Positions 50,481 to 61,600 of a stretch of DNA of 64,000 nucleotides are shown here, piece by piece; within the stretch, counting starts at the first letter, position 1; the number at the start of each line of letters is the position of its first letter. The notes under the pieces were generated by a model. The model saw only the letters and a list, made by a program, of their open reading frames with translations. It was not told the origin of the DNA and searched no databases. This DNA is from Trogon surrucura (lineage: Eukaryota > Chordata > Aves > Trogoniformes > Trogonidae). A program made the position numbers and the translations under genes. Location of the stretch: the NCBI GenBank assembly GCA_020746105.1, contig CM036618.1:125602191-125666190 (forward strand). Direction: 5' to 3'.

Positions 50481-52334
50481 ATAGCATGTTAATGTTTTAA
50501 TCCAGTCATCTGTACTCCCACAAGGCAGGCAAAGGAGCTTCAGATCTGAGTTCTGAACCTTTTCTTAATGACAGATTTCTTTGGTCAGAAACAAGTCAAG
50601 CTCTCCCTTTGTCATCTTGGCTTATTTTTCAGGCTTGCTGTCTTTCCACCAGACAGCAGTGAGAGATTGCTATGAAACTAATTAATGTCTGACAGACGGA
50701 TTGAACCAAATATCCAAAGGATTCAGAGTACAGTTCATTCCCCTTTACAAAACAGAATACCATGAGGCAAGAAACATATAGATGACATTATTATACTAGC
50801 AAATAGCTGAGGGAATTTTCTTGCTCATTTTATCCAAATTAGACAATTTAAGACAATTATGGTTAAACTCCCCTCCCAGACTGCAGCTCAGTTACCTTGA
50901 TGTGTTGGTAGTTGTAATGAGATACATATGAAATATTACCTAAGAGGGAAGCTGTGTGCTTTAGTGGACCTCTATTGTCTCTCAGAGTGCAACCACAAGG
51001 GAGAAATAAGGGTCATGTGTCATATATGCATAGCCAAAGTATAGAAGATTTATGACTTGGTGAATATGTAGATATGCTAGTGTTCTTGACCAGGCTGTGG
51101 AAGCTGTCCTTGAGTGTGTCTGAGGTTTTACAATTTGGGAAAAAAAACAACTTCAAAGCGAGAAAGAGACAAACAATTATGCACACGCAGTCTTGGAACA
51201 CTTGGACAGTGTTCTCTGCAATCACAAAAATAATGACTGCTCATCCCAGTCTCTTGGGGGGAAATTTCCATACTTTTGCTTTCGAGGCACTTTCAAAGCC
51301 ATTTACTGCCATAATTCATACACCGCTGGATTAAGAACCATATGCCTCTTAAAATCGGCAAGAGGCAATGTAGCAGATTTGCTGATTTAAGGAAAAGGAA
51401 AAAATAAAAATCAAATAGGCAGACTGAGACCTACTTTTACTTCAAAGACGATATATTTCCAGTTTGCAAGTCCACTCATTAAGAAATAGTTCCTAATTAA
51501 TTGGATAGGGTGACAACAAAAATATCAAACTCCTGTATGCTAACCACCGCATTTAATTTCTGTACTTACTGTACTATCTTTTGGTTGCCAGTTATCCGTA
51601 ATCCTTGACTGTACGGTCATCAGGAGTTGTATCCAGAGGTTTAAGCAGTGCTTGTGGATCAGGAGAGGAACTTTCCATTTGCAAAACAGATACTGTTCTG
51701 TCAGAAATCAGGGATGGTCCTGTGACATTAACTGTGAGCAATCACAATTTGCTACGTTAGATTACAGCGCGATGCTAATTCACCGTACTTTTTGACAGAA
51801 CACATACACTCATCTCACTGTTTAGCAGTAAACCACATTTTCCTGGTGTTATTAGTACCAGCATGTCTTTTGAATTTTCTAGTCTGTTGTCTGGAAATTC
51901 ATTCCTTTTTGGATCTGTGCTGGCTTCTCTATAGTGCAGCTCCTGAATGCCCTCAGAATCAGAGGTATGTCTTTCACACCCGTGGATGAATACCTGCTCA
52001 CCGTTGCTGTGAACACAAACTTTTCAAATAACAGACTCTTCGTCTATGAGCGGCATGCAAATGATTGCAAAAGTGACTGCCTGAGTCTGCAAAGAGCCTG
52101 AAAAAATAGCTTCAAAAGGCTTATGTAAAGCTTCAAAACACAGCTGCAATCTTCTCGCAGTTAATGGCCGCAGCCAATGTATAGCCCATATGGTCATAGT
52201 CACTGCATGTGGCAAGGAGGTGGGGAGACGTGCATTGGCGTAATTGGAAGCTGCCCAAACCAGTAAAATATTCAGACTCTTCAACCAAATTTGAAATTGT
52301 TCCTAATCTTTTCTGCAAAGGAAGATAGAAAGAA

Positions 52335-52480
52335 ACTGTTCTCTCTCGTCATCATTGCTTTTTCTGCTTAAAACCAGCTGGCTCAATGATGATGTCATTC
52401 CCAGCAGATAACACAATATTAAAATGAAATTAGCATCAATGCAGAGAACAGGGATGCAGATACAGTATTTGTATCTTCTT
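52335..52480. promoter_or_regulatory. Candidate conserved non-coding element
   Basis: GTCATCATTGCTTTTTCTGC, CCAGCTGGCTCAATGATGATG + TCATTCCC and AATATTAAAATGAAATTAGC make a compact block with an E-box (CAGCTG), a CRE/AP-1-like TGATGTCA and homeobox-type cores. It looks like enhancer sequence, but no comparison was possible. Confidence 0.25.
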
Positions 52481-52949
52481 GGCTAAATTGCAGTAACTTT
52501 TCCTAAATTTGTTGCTGATTTTTCTCTAATGAGGTTTGTTTGTTTGCTACACCAAAATGCTGTTGAAGACAGAGTTCCTTCTGCTTTACTTAGACCTATT
52601 TTGCATCAAAACAGACTCTAATGCTTTGACCCACTTCTTGCTGTACAAGATCAGGACACAGAAATGGGAAGGTGCAATCCTTCTCCCTTTGTGCTGCTTG
52701 TCTTTTTGCTGGCGCAGGAAACAGGGAGCTGGGGATGTGAGAATATTGTGGGAGTTGTGTCGGTGCCACCTCTGTCACTCTAGTAAGGACCACTCTTCAG
52801 TCCACTGTTGGGTTTTGGGACAACGCAGTAATCTGTTGAACACCATGTTTTGAAGAAAGAACCTTGTTTATATCCGTCTTTGGTTTTATTGCCTGGGGAA
52901 CAGCTCTTGGGGAACGTATTGCAAGAAGTTGCATTGATTTCTCGTTTCT

Positions 52950-53280
52950 CATAAGGTCGCAGCTGGAGTCTTTCATCCTATTTGGAGCAATGTATGTTGG
53001 GATAGATTTGGATCAGTTGGACGCAGTTTAGAGGAGAGCAAGGAGGATAATCAGAACCCGAGAAAACGTGGCCTATGAAGAAAGATTAAAAGAAAGCAGC
53101 CTGAGGCACTGATTTTTGTCTTCACGTATTAAGTTTGCTCTCCCTGTCCATAGTGGACAAAGCAATGGGACTAAGCTGAAACTAGCAAGATTCAAGCTGG
53201 ATTTTATAAAAAGCCTTTCTGGGGAGCGAATTTTATGGCATCACTAGAGCAGGTTGCTGGCATCTCTTTTACTGTGCCCT
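52950..53280 (+). mobile_element. Ancient CR1-type LINE fragment
   Basis: The order matches CR1 ORF2 from the C-terminal third onward. It starts with GTCGCAGCTGGAGTCTTTCATC (counterpart of [11 protein letters not shown]). Next comes GGATCAGTTGGACGCAGTTT then AGAGGAGAGCAAGGAGGATAA (LERVQRRATRMI) and GAAAACGTGGCCTATGAAGA then AAGATTAAAAGAA (ENLPYEERLKE). After a gap come AGCAATGGGACTAAGCTGAAAC (GNGLKL) and GGTTGCTGG. Frames are broken. It is far more diverged than the copy at 57 kb. Confidence 0.75.
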
Positions 53281-54942
53281 GCTTCAAACGGGGTAGACAA
53301 ACATCAGGTAGGAAGGACAAAGTTGGCTTTCAAAGGGAAAGTGTCCTTTATGTGTCAAGGCCCTTTCCCACTACACGATTCTGGATATCAACATGAAGTC
53401 CCTAAAAATGCTGTTGTTCCAGTGTATTATTTTATTCCTGGCAAATGGTTGGATGAATGAAGGAGAATTTACTACTTCCTCTTCTTTTCCTGGAAAGATG
53501 CTGTTAGTAGGTAGAGAACCTCATTATGAAACACCGGTTGGAGAAAAGGCTGTTTCCTGGGGATTTTGTAGGGTCAACATGTTCAAAAGCATCTAGAAAA
53601 TAAAGATCCCAGGCATTTGGGAGGCGGGACTTGACTGCTGTTAATATATTTAGTGCCCCAACACTGACAAGTGTGTCTGTCACATGAGGTGTTCACAGAG
53701 CAAACTACAGTTCCATGGAATAAACTGCTCCTTCTTTTGGCTTTTTCATTTTCTTCTTTTTTTTTTTTTTTTTACCCTTCCCTCCTGTGGACAGACAGGA
53801 GATCATGGTTTAATTGGGTCCTAAATGCTCTGTTTTCTTGTGCTTCAACCTTTCCGAAATGAATAGGAGAGGGTCAAAATATGTTGCATGAGAGGCTTGC
53901 TCTACATATGTATCTGCTGAGAGAATTTAGCTTGGAAAACCAAACATTTTGGTTTTTAGTGAGCGGTGGCTACTTCTTGTGCTTTGAAGGCGTTTGTAAA
54001 ACTCTGCATCTGCTGCTGACGGAGAGCTTTTCCTCTGCTAATCTGGGTGGGTGAAACCTGAATGAGACTGAAATGGGACTCAGGCCCAATGGCGTTAGTC
54101 ATTTTTCATCATTCATTTCTTCTTTTAAGATCTTAAAAGCTTTCACAGAGAAACCTGATCTAAACCTCCAGTTGTCTCCCTTCCCTTCAGCAGATGTGTA
54201 TGGGAAGTCTGAGGATATTGATTGAATAAGCCTCTCAAATACATGCCTCGGAATTCACTTTTTATTCCTGTTTGAAAGAGCAAACAATTGCACGCCTCTA
54301 GTAATGTAAATTTTACTTTCGTTATGACCGTACTCTCACAAGCTAATTACATTTCAGACACAAAGCCTGTCAACTTTCCTGCTCTGTGGTGATAAAGGAA
54401 CCTGCTGGGTAAAATCGCCAGCACTCATGTGTTATTTCAGGAAATATCTAGCTGACTGTGGGAGAGAGTTCTTGTTTCTGTATTGAAGTAAAGAAACAAA
54501 ACAGGAAAACTCCAGTAGATTTATAGTAAATGTAAGTAGCTGTAATGATAAATATGATTGGACAACATAGTTCAAAATTAATCTTAGTCTTTGTTTAAGG
54601 AACCTGTCTGGTTTTGCCTTGCATGTTCTTTTTCATATTTATTGAGAATGTTGACTGAAATTGAGAACCTTTCCCCTGGGGTTTAAGGTAGCATGTGTTC
54701 CTTTGCAGCCAGGGTGGGCTAGAGCTGTTCCTGAGAAGTGCTGCAAAAGTGGCTTAATTTCCTCCCAACTGTTTGTTACTACTTGTGTCCTAGAGAGGTT
54801 ATCACCTTAGCCAGCTTAACCAGCTGACTGAGGAGAGAAAAAACATCCTATCAGTCCTTCCGCACTTCAGTGCTAGTGCAGGCAGCTTAGTTTTGGGATG
54901 TGTTTTAACTAAGCCGTCTAATTTGTTTTTTCTTTTTTCTCT

Positions 54943-54943
<1 letters not shown>

Positions 54944-55002
<59 letters not shown>
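54944..55002. repeat. Uninterrupted poly-C run, 59 bases
   Basis: Every base from 54944 to 55002 is C. It is preceded by a T-rich pyrimidine stretch (TTTTTTCTTTTTTCTCTT). The complementary strand is 59 G, able to form G-quadruplexes. The glycine-rich frame on the minus strand is a by-product. The length may be uncertain because homopolymers are hard to sequence. Confidence 0.95.
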
Positions 55003-56241
55003 TAGTTAGGCATATGAGAGCACTCAGAGATTTGCATTTGCCACCTGAAATGTGAAGGTGGCAACTTGGAGCCAGGGATGGTGAACAGCCAAGCAATCCA
55101 AGGGTGAAGGCTGCATCTTTCCCTGCGTGGCCCTTCCATAATAGGCTTCTGGGCGGAACATAAAGGCACTTCCAGAGGTAGGTTTAGAGACCCAGCTGAC
55201 AAGTGCTAACTTGTTTAGCTTCTGTGCCTCGATTGCTTTTGATTGTGTGCCCATAACTTGAGCAGATTCCAAAAAGGAGTTGTATTCGATTTACGGCAAG
55301 TTCCTTATGCAATATGTTGTGGTTTTGGTGTGTAGCTTGGCCTTGGTGCAGTACTCGGGGGAAGGAATGAACTTGAATGAGTGTGAACAAGGTTTCGAGG
55401 GGAGCTGGTGCTTTCCTAACTGACCTGGGCCAAGTGACGGAACACGCTGTTGCTCTGGCTGCTTTTAGTGTTGAGCTGTGATTTGGAGGAGGTGCCTTAC
55501 CCCCAAGGCACAATGTTATAGCTTCTATCTTACTCTGCAGCTGAATGTGAGCCTGAGGAGCTATGGAACTGGGTGGAATAGTGGTGCTGTGGAGCAAGGC
55601 TGGGAGATGAGAGTCCATGGAAGGTGTGATGAATTCTTATTTAACTGCCTCTGGTAAATGAACACCAGACACTTAGGTGGAAGCCCCTTTCTACTCAAGA
55701 AGAAGCTGATGTGACTTACCCTTTCTGTCACGTTGCAAATTTCTTAACAGCCCATCATTCTCATTCAGTTTAGCAGTACTAAGCATGATATAAGATCAGG
55801 GAGATCAAACTTGGCTCCAATTGTTTAACATTAAACCTTTGCTGACAGTTGCAACTCTTCTCTAGAGTTCATTCATCATGCTGGTGTCCAGTAACTCTGA
55901 GTCCAAAAGCATGAGGGCACAGCTCTTCAGTTATCTGCATATGTCCCTTAGTAAAATCAATAGGAAATGGTGTTTCAGTACCGCTGTGAATCCGATCCAT
56001 AGCATTTACCAATGCACAGTATGTGTCCAGATGTTTCGTAGGCTCCGTCAGGGTGAATAGTACTTGGCCAGTTGTCGGGAATTACCGCTGTGTGAATTAC
56101 CACTTCGTACTTTTGGTCTGTTGTTAAACTGTGCAATGCTCATCCCCCTTTAGTCCTCAGAGTTGCATGAAGAAGATACATTCGCTTTCTGTGGCTTGGC
56201 TTTGTGTAATCGGGAATGGTCACCCTGAAAGGTCTCCATTG

Positions 56242-56295
56242 CAATGACATACACTTGTCATTCTTTACCGTGAATGACACTTGTCATTCTTCACG
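56242..56295. repeat. Direct repeat of a palindromic TGACA/TGTCA element
   Basis: AATGACATACACTTGTCATT + CTTTACCG (from 56243) is followed immediately by TGAATGACACTTGTCATTCT + TCACG (to 56295). In the second copy AATGACA (56273-56279) and TGTCATT (56282-56288) are exact inverted arms around CT. Both copies contain the E-box-like CACTTG. It could be a paired binding site or a local duplication. Confidence 0.8.
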
Positions 56296-56883
56296 TTTTG
56301 AAATATCCACTGGAAAGTAATCATGCATGATTTCTAGGACACGGTGATTCAGAGCCTCTGGTTTCCCGATTAAAATGCCACTACCTTCTTCAGTGGAAAA
56401 CCTTGCATTTATGCTAGTGAGAATCTGTCCCAAAGGACTAAGGAGGTAGGAGGGTAAAATAAAGTTTTTCTCTAAAGTTATTAAATAGCTCTGTCCTTAG
56501 AAAAGCGCATAAATACTCCTTTTATATATGAAACGAATTTGAAAGTTTAGGTAAATAGAAAAGTATTCCATTAAGTAGTGCCTGGCTGAACACTTTTTTT
56601 CATGAAATAGTTCATCTGCTGAACGTACTTGGTATTTTGAGAAGAAATGGTGCAAGTGCTGAGGACATGGTGGCTTAAAAAAACCTGAATAGTGCAAAGT
56701 AATTTTTTCCATACATTTTCATGAGGTTTTTTATTATGCATTGCACACATCTTAAATACATAATTACATGCTGTCTTGGCCGATTGAGTAAATAATACAG
56801 ATATTTTTTTTAAAAGAGTATGAATAGTTAACAAATGGAGTGCAATGTCTTCAGTGTGGGGAACATAATAAAGGTTTTAAAAA

Positions 56884-57053
56884 CCTGCCTAATTATGCAC
56901 TTAACCAAGACTTGAGGACAGTTCCTCGCAAGCCATCCTGGCCTGCCAAGTAAATAATGTGCATTTTACAAAACCAACTAATTATGGATTTACCCACGGG
57001 ACTGTAAAAGATCTGAAGAATCAGGTAAGTAATATGCACTTTATAGTTAACCA
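56884..57053. repeat. Three degenerate direct repeats upstream of the CR1
   Basis: CCTGCCTAATTATGCACTTA + ACCA (56884-56907), CCTGCCAAGTAAATAATGTG + CATTTTACAAAACCA (56942-56976) and TCAGGTAAGTAATATGCACT + TTATAGTTAACCA (57021-57053) share the frame (C)CTG/CAG...TAAT.TGCA.TTA...ACCA at intervals of about 58 and 79 bases. They are not part of CR1, which starts at about 57113. Confidence 0.5.
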
Positions 57054-57112
57054 TGCGTGGGGAGTTTAATTTAATTAAAAATGTGGTAGGTGAAAAAGGA
57101 AAGAGTAAATAA

Positions 57113-58522
57113 TTGGCTGATGTCATTGCTAGACCACTCTCCATCATCTTTGCCAAGTCTTGGGAGACGGGAGAGGTGCCTGAGGACTGGAGGGAAGCAA
57201 ATGTCACTCCAGTCTTCAAAAAGGGCAAGAAGGAGGACCCGGGTAACTATAGACCGGTCAGCCTCACCTCCACCCCTGGGAAAGTGATGGAACGACTTAC
57301 CCTTGGTGCCATCCCAAGGCATATCAGGGATAAGAGGGTCATTAGAGACAGTCAACATGGCTTCACCAAAGGGAAGTTGTGCTTGACTAACCTCATAGTC
57401 TTTTACGAGGATATAACAAGGTAGATAGATGATGGCAGAGCGGTGGATGTGGTCTACCTTGACTTCAGTAAAGAATTTGACACAGTCTCCCACAGCATCC
57501 TTCCTGCTAAACTGAGGAAGTGTGGTCTAGACTCTCGGGTAGTGAGGTGGACTGTGAACTGGCTGAGGGGAAGAAGCCAAAGAGTCGTGGTCAATGGGGC
57601 GGAGTCTGGTTGGAGGCCTGTATCCAGTGGAGTGCCTCAAGGGTCGGTACTGGGACCAGTATTATTCAATATATTCATCGATGACTTGGATGAGGGACTA
57701 GAGAGTACTGTCAGCAAATTTGCTGATGACACCAAGCTGGGAGGAGTGGCTGACACACCAGAAGGCTGTGCTGCCATCCAGCGAGACCTGGACAGGCTGG
57801 AGGGTTGGGCGGGGAAAAATTTAATGAAATACAACAAGGGTAAATGTAGGGTCTTGCATCTGGGTAGGAACAACCCCAGGTTCCAGTATAAGTTGGGGAA
57901 TGACTTATTAGAGAGCAGTGTAGGGGAAAGGGACCTGGGAGTCTTGGTGGACAGCAGGATGACCATGAGCCAGCAGTGTGCCCTTGTGGCCAGGAAGGCC
58001 AATGGCATCCTGGGGTGTATTAGAAGCGGGGTGGTTAGTAGGTCAAGAGAGGTTCTCCTTCCCCTCTACTCTGCCCAGGTGAGACCCCATCTGGAATATT
58101 GTGTCCAGTTCTGGACCCCTCAGTTCAAGAAAGACAGGGAACTGCTGGAGAGAGTCCAGCACAGGGCAACTAGGATGATTAAGGGAGTGGAGCATCTCCC
58201 TTATGAGAAAAGACTGAAGGAGCTGGGGCTCTTTAGTTTGGAGAAGAGGAGGCTGAGGGGTGACCTCATTAATGTTTACAAATATATCAAGGGTGAGTGT
58301 CACGAGGATGGAGCCAGGCTCTTCTCGGTGACAACCACTGATAGGACAAGGGGTAATGGGCTGAAACTGGAACATAAGAGGCTCCGCTTAAACTCGAGAA
58401 GAAACTTCTTCTCAGTGAGGGTGACGGAGCCCTGGAACAGGCTGCCCAGAGAGGCTGTGGAGTCTCCTTCTCTGGAGACATCCAAGACCTGCCTGGACAC
58501 GTTCCTGTGTAGCATAGTCTAG
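57113..58522 (+). pseudogene. CR1 ORF2 reverse transcriptase, truncated, one in-frame stop
   Basis: One frame runs 470 codons with a single internal stop, TAG at 57422-57424 (codon 104), where the family normally has Trp (TGG); a single G-to-A change explains it. Before the stop: [10 protein letters not shown] at the truncated start, [19 protein letters not shown] and NYRPVSLTS, the fingers region. After it: motif [12 protein letters not shown] (Asp at 57461), where Ala is replaced by Glu; [10 protein letters not shown] (about 57629-57658); the catalytic FADD at 57719-57730 with both Asp intact; [24 protein letters not shown]; and the C-terminal [20 protein letters not shown]. The family protein copies CR1 RNA into DNA at the chromosomal target. 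This copy lacks the endonuclease domain and is interrupted, so it is not a functional gene. The low number of lesions suggests a younger insertion than the other LINE relics here. Confidence 0.95.
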
Positions 58523-58604
58523 GTGTTCCTGCTCTGGCAGGGGGATTGGACTTGATGATCTTTCGAGGTCCCTTCCAATCCCTAACATTCTATGATTCTA
58601 TGAT
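57113..58604 (+). mobile_element. CR1 LINE, 5'-truncated, relatively well preserved
   Basis: This is a non-LTR retrotransposon of the CR1 clade, the main LINE of bird genomes, covering most of the ORF2 reverse transcriptase and the entire 3' end. The match to CR1 begins abruptly at about 57113, immediately after an in-frame TAA. The endonuclease and ORF1 are missing, so this is a 5'-truncated insertion of about 1.5 kb, compared with about 4.5 kb for full-length CR1. The 3' UTR is short (58523-58586) and ends with ATTCTATG twice plus AT (58587-58604), the diagnostic CR1 tail. Flanking sequence is unique. No obvious target-site duplication is seen, which is normal for CR1. The family tail (GGCAGGGGGATTGGACTTGA then TGATC) is shared with the inverted copy at 15520. 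Confidence 0.97.
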
Positions 58605-61600
58605 AATGCCTATAATCTCTCAAAAGCCAGGAAATTCAAGTTAAGTTAGCTCCTGTGCTATTTTGAAACAGTCAATATACTGGTGAGAAACATCCAAGAG
58701 CGAGACTCGTGTGGGTGGAAGTATTTTTGTTGAAGGAGATGTTGCTTTCCTGGAATTCTCCGTGACTGAGAGTGTCTCTTCTGCCCAGCAGGACTGCAAG
58801 ACTCGGGGCTTCTCTTTCAGATTATATTGCAGGTTCAAGGGTACAGCACACTCAACGTCCGCCCTTGGTCATTCTTGCGCATTTTTTTCCTAGACATTTT
58901 TATCCTAGATTTACTACAGGCCTGACTAGGAAAAAAAAAAAAAGGAAATCTGGGTTTGTATTTGTTTTTATTAGCATGCATTTGCTGAAGTGCTGAAGAA
59001 GTTTTTGGATCTGCTTAGAAGATATGCAGACAACTTGCTCTAAGCTGACTTTGTGCTCTTTCTGAACTGCTAGAAAGGAAATGCTAAGATTTGAACACTT
59101 ATGAAAAAGAAGGTGAAAGGTGTCATCAAGACTTTAAAAGACTTTTGAATCAGAAAACACTTTCTGAGCTGGATCCTGCAAAGTACCAAGAACATGGCAC
59201 GTGTCGCTAACCCTCTGTGTGCGCGACTGCACAAACGTTCGTGCCTGAGGAAGACTGATGTTTGAGCAAAATGCCTTATAATTTATCCAACTAAGAAAAT
59301 CCAGATCTCAGGTGTAAGTATAATTAGTAGGAGTGTTAACTAGGGAAATGAATACTGCAAGTGTTTATACGTACTTACACTTAGATGGATTAAACCAATG
59401 ATTTCTTCAACTAAGGCTTTAGAAACTGAATCTGAAAGACTGCGGACAGCACTTTTATTTCTTAAGGAAACAGTCACTCAACAACACAGCAGTAAACAGT
59501 CTGTTAGTGGTAACCCATCCTTGCCACTTCTCAAACAGTATGCAAAACAATCTATTTTTTCTTTTTTCTTTTTTTTGTCTTTTTTGAGTCTTCCCATTTT
59601 TTTGTTGTCTGAAAAACAATGTTGGGACAGCTGAAATGCACCAGCCCCCTCTCAGATTGTTGGACAACACACAAATACATTGTCTGACATTTTCCCCCAG
59701 TTTTATACACCAAAGTTGTGTTCTGAATATAAATTCCTGCAAGCTATTGAGATCACAAGTATGAAATCTGAAACCGCTGGTTCTATGATGATAAAGGGAC
59801 ATGCTCTTTAAAAGAACCCATTTTTGCTGCAAGCAATGAACATGCTATGTGGAAAGAGACCTAGATTTGAAGTAGAGTTTGAAATGCTGCAGGGATTGCA
59901 TTACATCCTTCTAACACTCTTCTTCCTTGGTCAGATAGAAGCTTTTTTTCTGTTGTTTATGTGTTTACTTTGAGAATGTCAGATTGAAAAACTTCTATTA
60001 ACCCTCTTCTTCTTGGCTTCCTTTTCTTCCTCTGTCACCCACCTCCCCAGCATTTACTGAGTATAGTGGTTCAAGAACTGTATTGTTTAGCCACAAAACC
60101 ATTTTCTCTGGCATTTTCTCCTTCCTTAAAAATGCACTATTCTTTTTAAAATGCAAAGTGGATTTGCAGTATTTGATTACTTATGGAAACCAGATACACG
60201 AATTTATTATTGGGAATTCAAGTTTCATGCTAAGAGAGACTGGAGCACAGTCAAATTAACAACCTGATTGATATTTTAACTGTATTATGTCCTCATCATT
60301 CTGCTTATGTTTCTTAAAAAAAAAAAAAAATCCTAATCCCAATAGCAAAAAAACAAACCCAAGCCCACAATTCATGCTTATTGCTTAGAAATAGCTGCTT
60401 TTCTTTGGATACTTTGGAAAGCAGAGGAGTGAAATGAGCTAGTGGCAAGCTGTGAGAGTTTCAGGACCAAACACTGCAAATAAAACTCACCTGGAGATTT
60501 TGAGGAGTGAAAGATCAAGACTTCAGTGAACAATTTCTTGCCAACAATTGCCTTGACCGTTGGGTCACTATTGGGAAAATAATATGATAATCTTTACATT
60601 AACTTCAGTAGTTTTCTTTGTGCCAGTCGCTCCTATTGTTGCTGTGCTCAGCTAAGCTGGCATGACGGGAGGTGTATTACTGGACTGCTTAAGAGAAGAC
60701 TTGCTTGAGTTCTCAAGCAAGGTGAATAGGACTTGGAGAATCTGACAAAAACGTTTTATCTGAGCTGTTCTCTTAATTAAATTAGTCCCATTCCAATAGC
60801 CAGCTGAATAGTGATGTCAAGGAGGAGACAGCCACCTTATGAAACCTCTCCTGTAAAACTTACTGTATTTTTAGATTCTTGGATTCTTTCAGTGCCATCT
60901 GTAGCTCAGACACCGCATTCTTCACCGTGCCATTACCTTACAGAAGTAGATGAAGAATAAAAAATTATTTTATCTAGGTCAGAAAGGGAATATGCTGAGA
61001 AACTCAGTTGCGAACAGGGAAATCAAGCTATCACACAAGCATTAGGGAACGCAAGACACATTAATTTAGATATTCTTCTAACATTAGCAATTTTGGTAGC
61101 AGCATGTCACGATGGTGTATGAACCAATGCTGATGGTATTGCTGGCTTAAAAAAATTCTTGCCTCAGCTTTAGGCAATTGAAGAAGAGTTTTTGGTTCTT
61201 TGCTTCCTTGATGCCTGATGGCCAAATGCTTTTCCCTCTGCCTCTTGGGGAGCTCTTGAGGAATTACTACCCTTTGCTGTGTGGTTAACATGCCCAGGAT
61301 TTGGCCCTGATACCCTTAGGATGCGCGTCTGAACGAAGAAATTGCAGTGTGCTGTTTGTTTGTGTTTTTTTCTACAGCTTTCTTCCTAAGTACACCAAGA
61401 ATTCAGAGGGACTTAGAATAAAATTCCTGTGGAATTTTCTTGAAGCAGAAGGGAGAGTTGTGCTTGCACAGGGCTTGACAGCTCTTGACAGTGCTGCACA
61501 AGATGCAAACATGCTGGGGAGCAGCCGGGGCTCCGTACCATAGAGTGTGAGTGCCCTCTGCTGCTCCTGGGCACACTGTACACGCCGGGAAAGCTCGCTT

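Larger units (their letters stand above)
53285..56880. other. Non-coding sequence with a long C run
   Basis: No gene is supported. The stretch holds the 59-base C run and a short repeated palindrome at 56.25 kb, listed separately. Around 54290-54450 there is complex AT-rich sequence (AGCTAATTACATTTCAG, GTAATGTAAATTTTAC) that could be regulatory. Confidence 0.5.

Noticed and set aside
54905-55096. Minus-strand frame with a long glycine run
   Set aside because: The glycines are simply the translation of the 59-base C run; there is no start context or flanking domain.
55184-55618. 144-codon minus-strand frame
   Set aside because: No recognisable domain, no conservation evidence, and codon use looks like read-through of ordinary non-coding sequence.
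57071-58515. Minus-strand frames of up to 140 codons across the CR1
   Set aside because: They are antisense shadows of the CR1 reverse transcriptase, which clearly runs on the plus strand.
59170-59190. GGATCCTGCAAAGTACC resembling the arm of an amniote palindromic repeat
   Set aside because: Only one short arm is present and no matching inverted arm follows.
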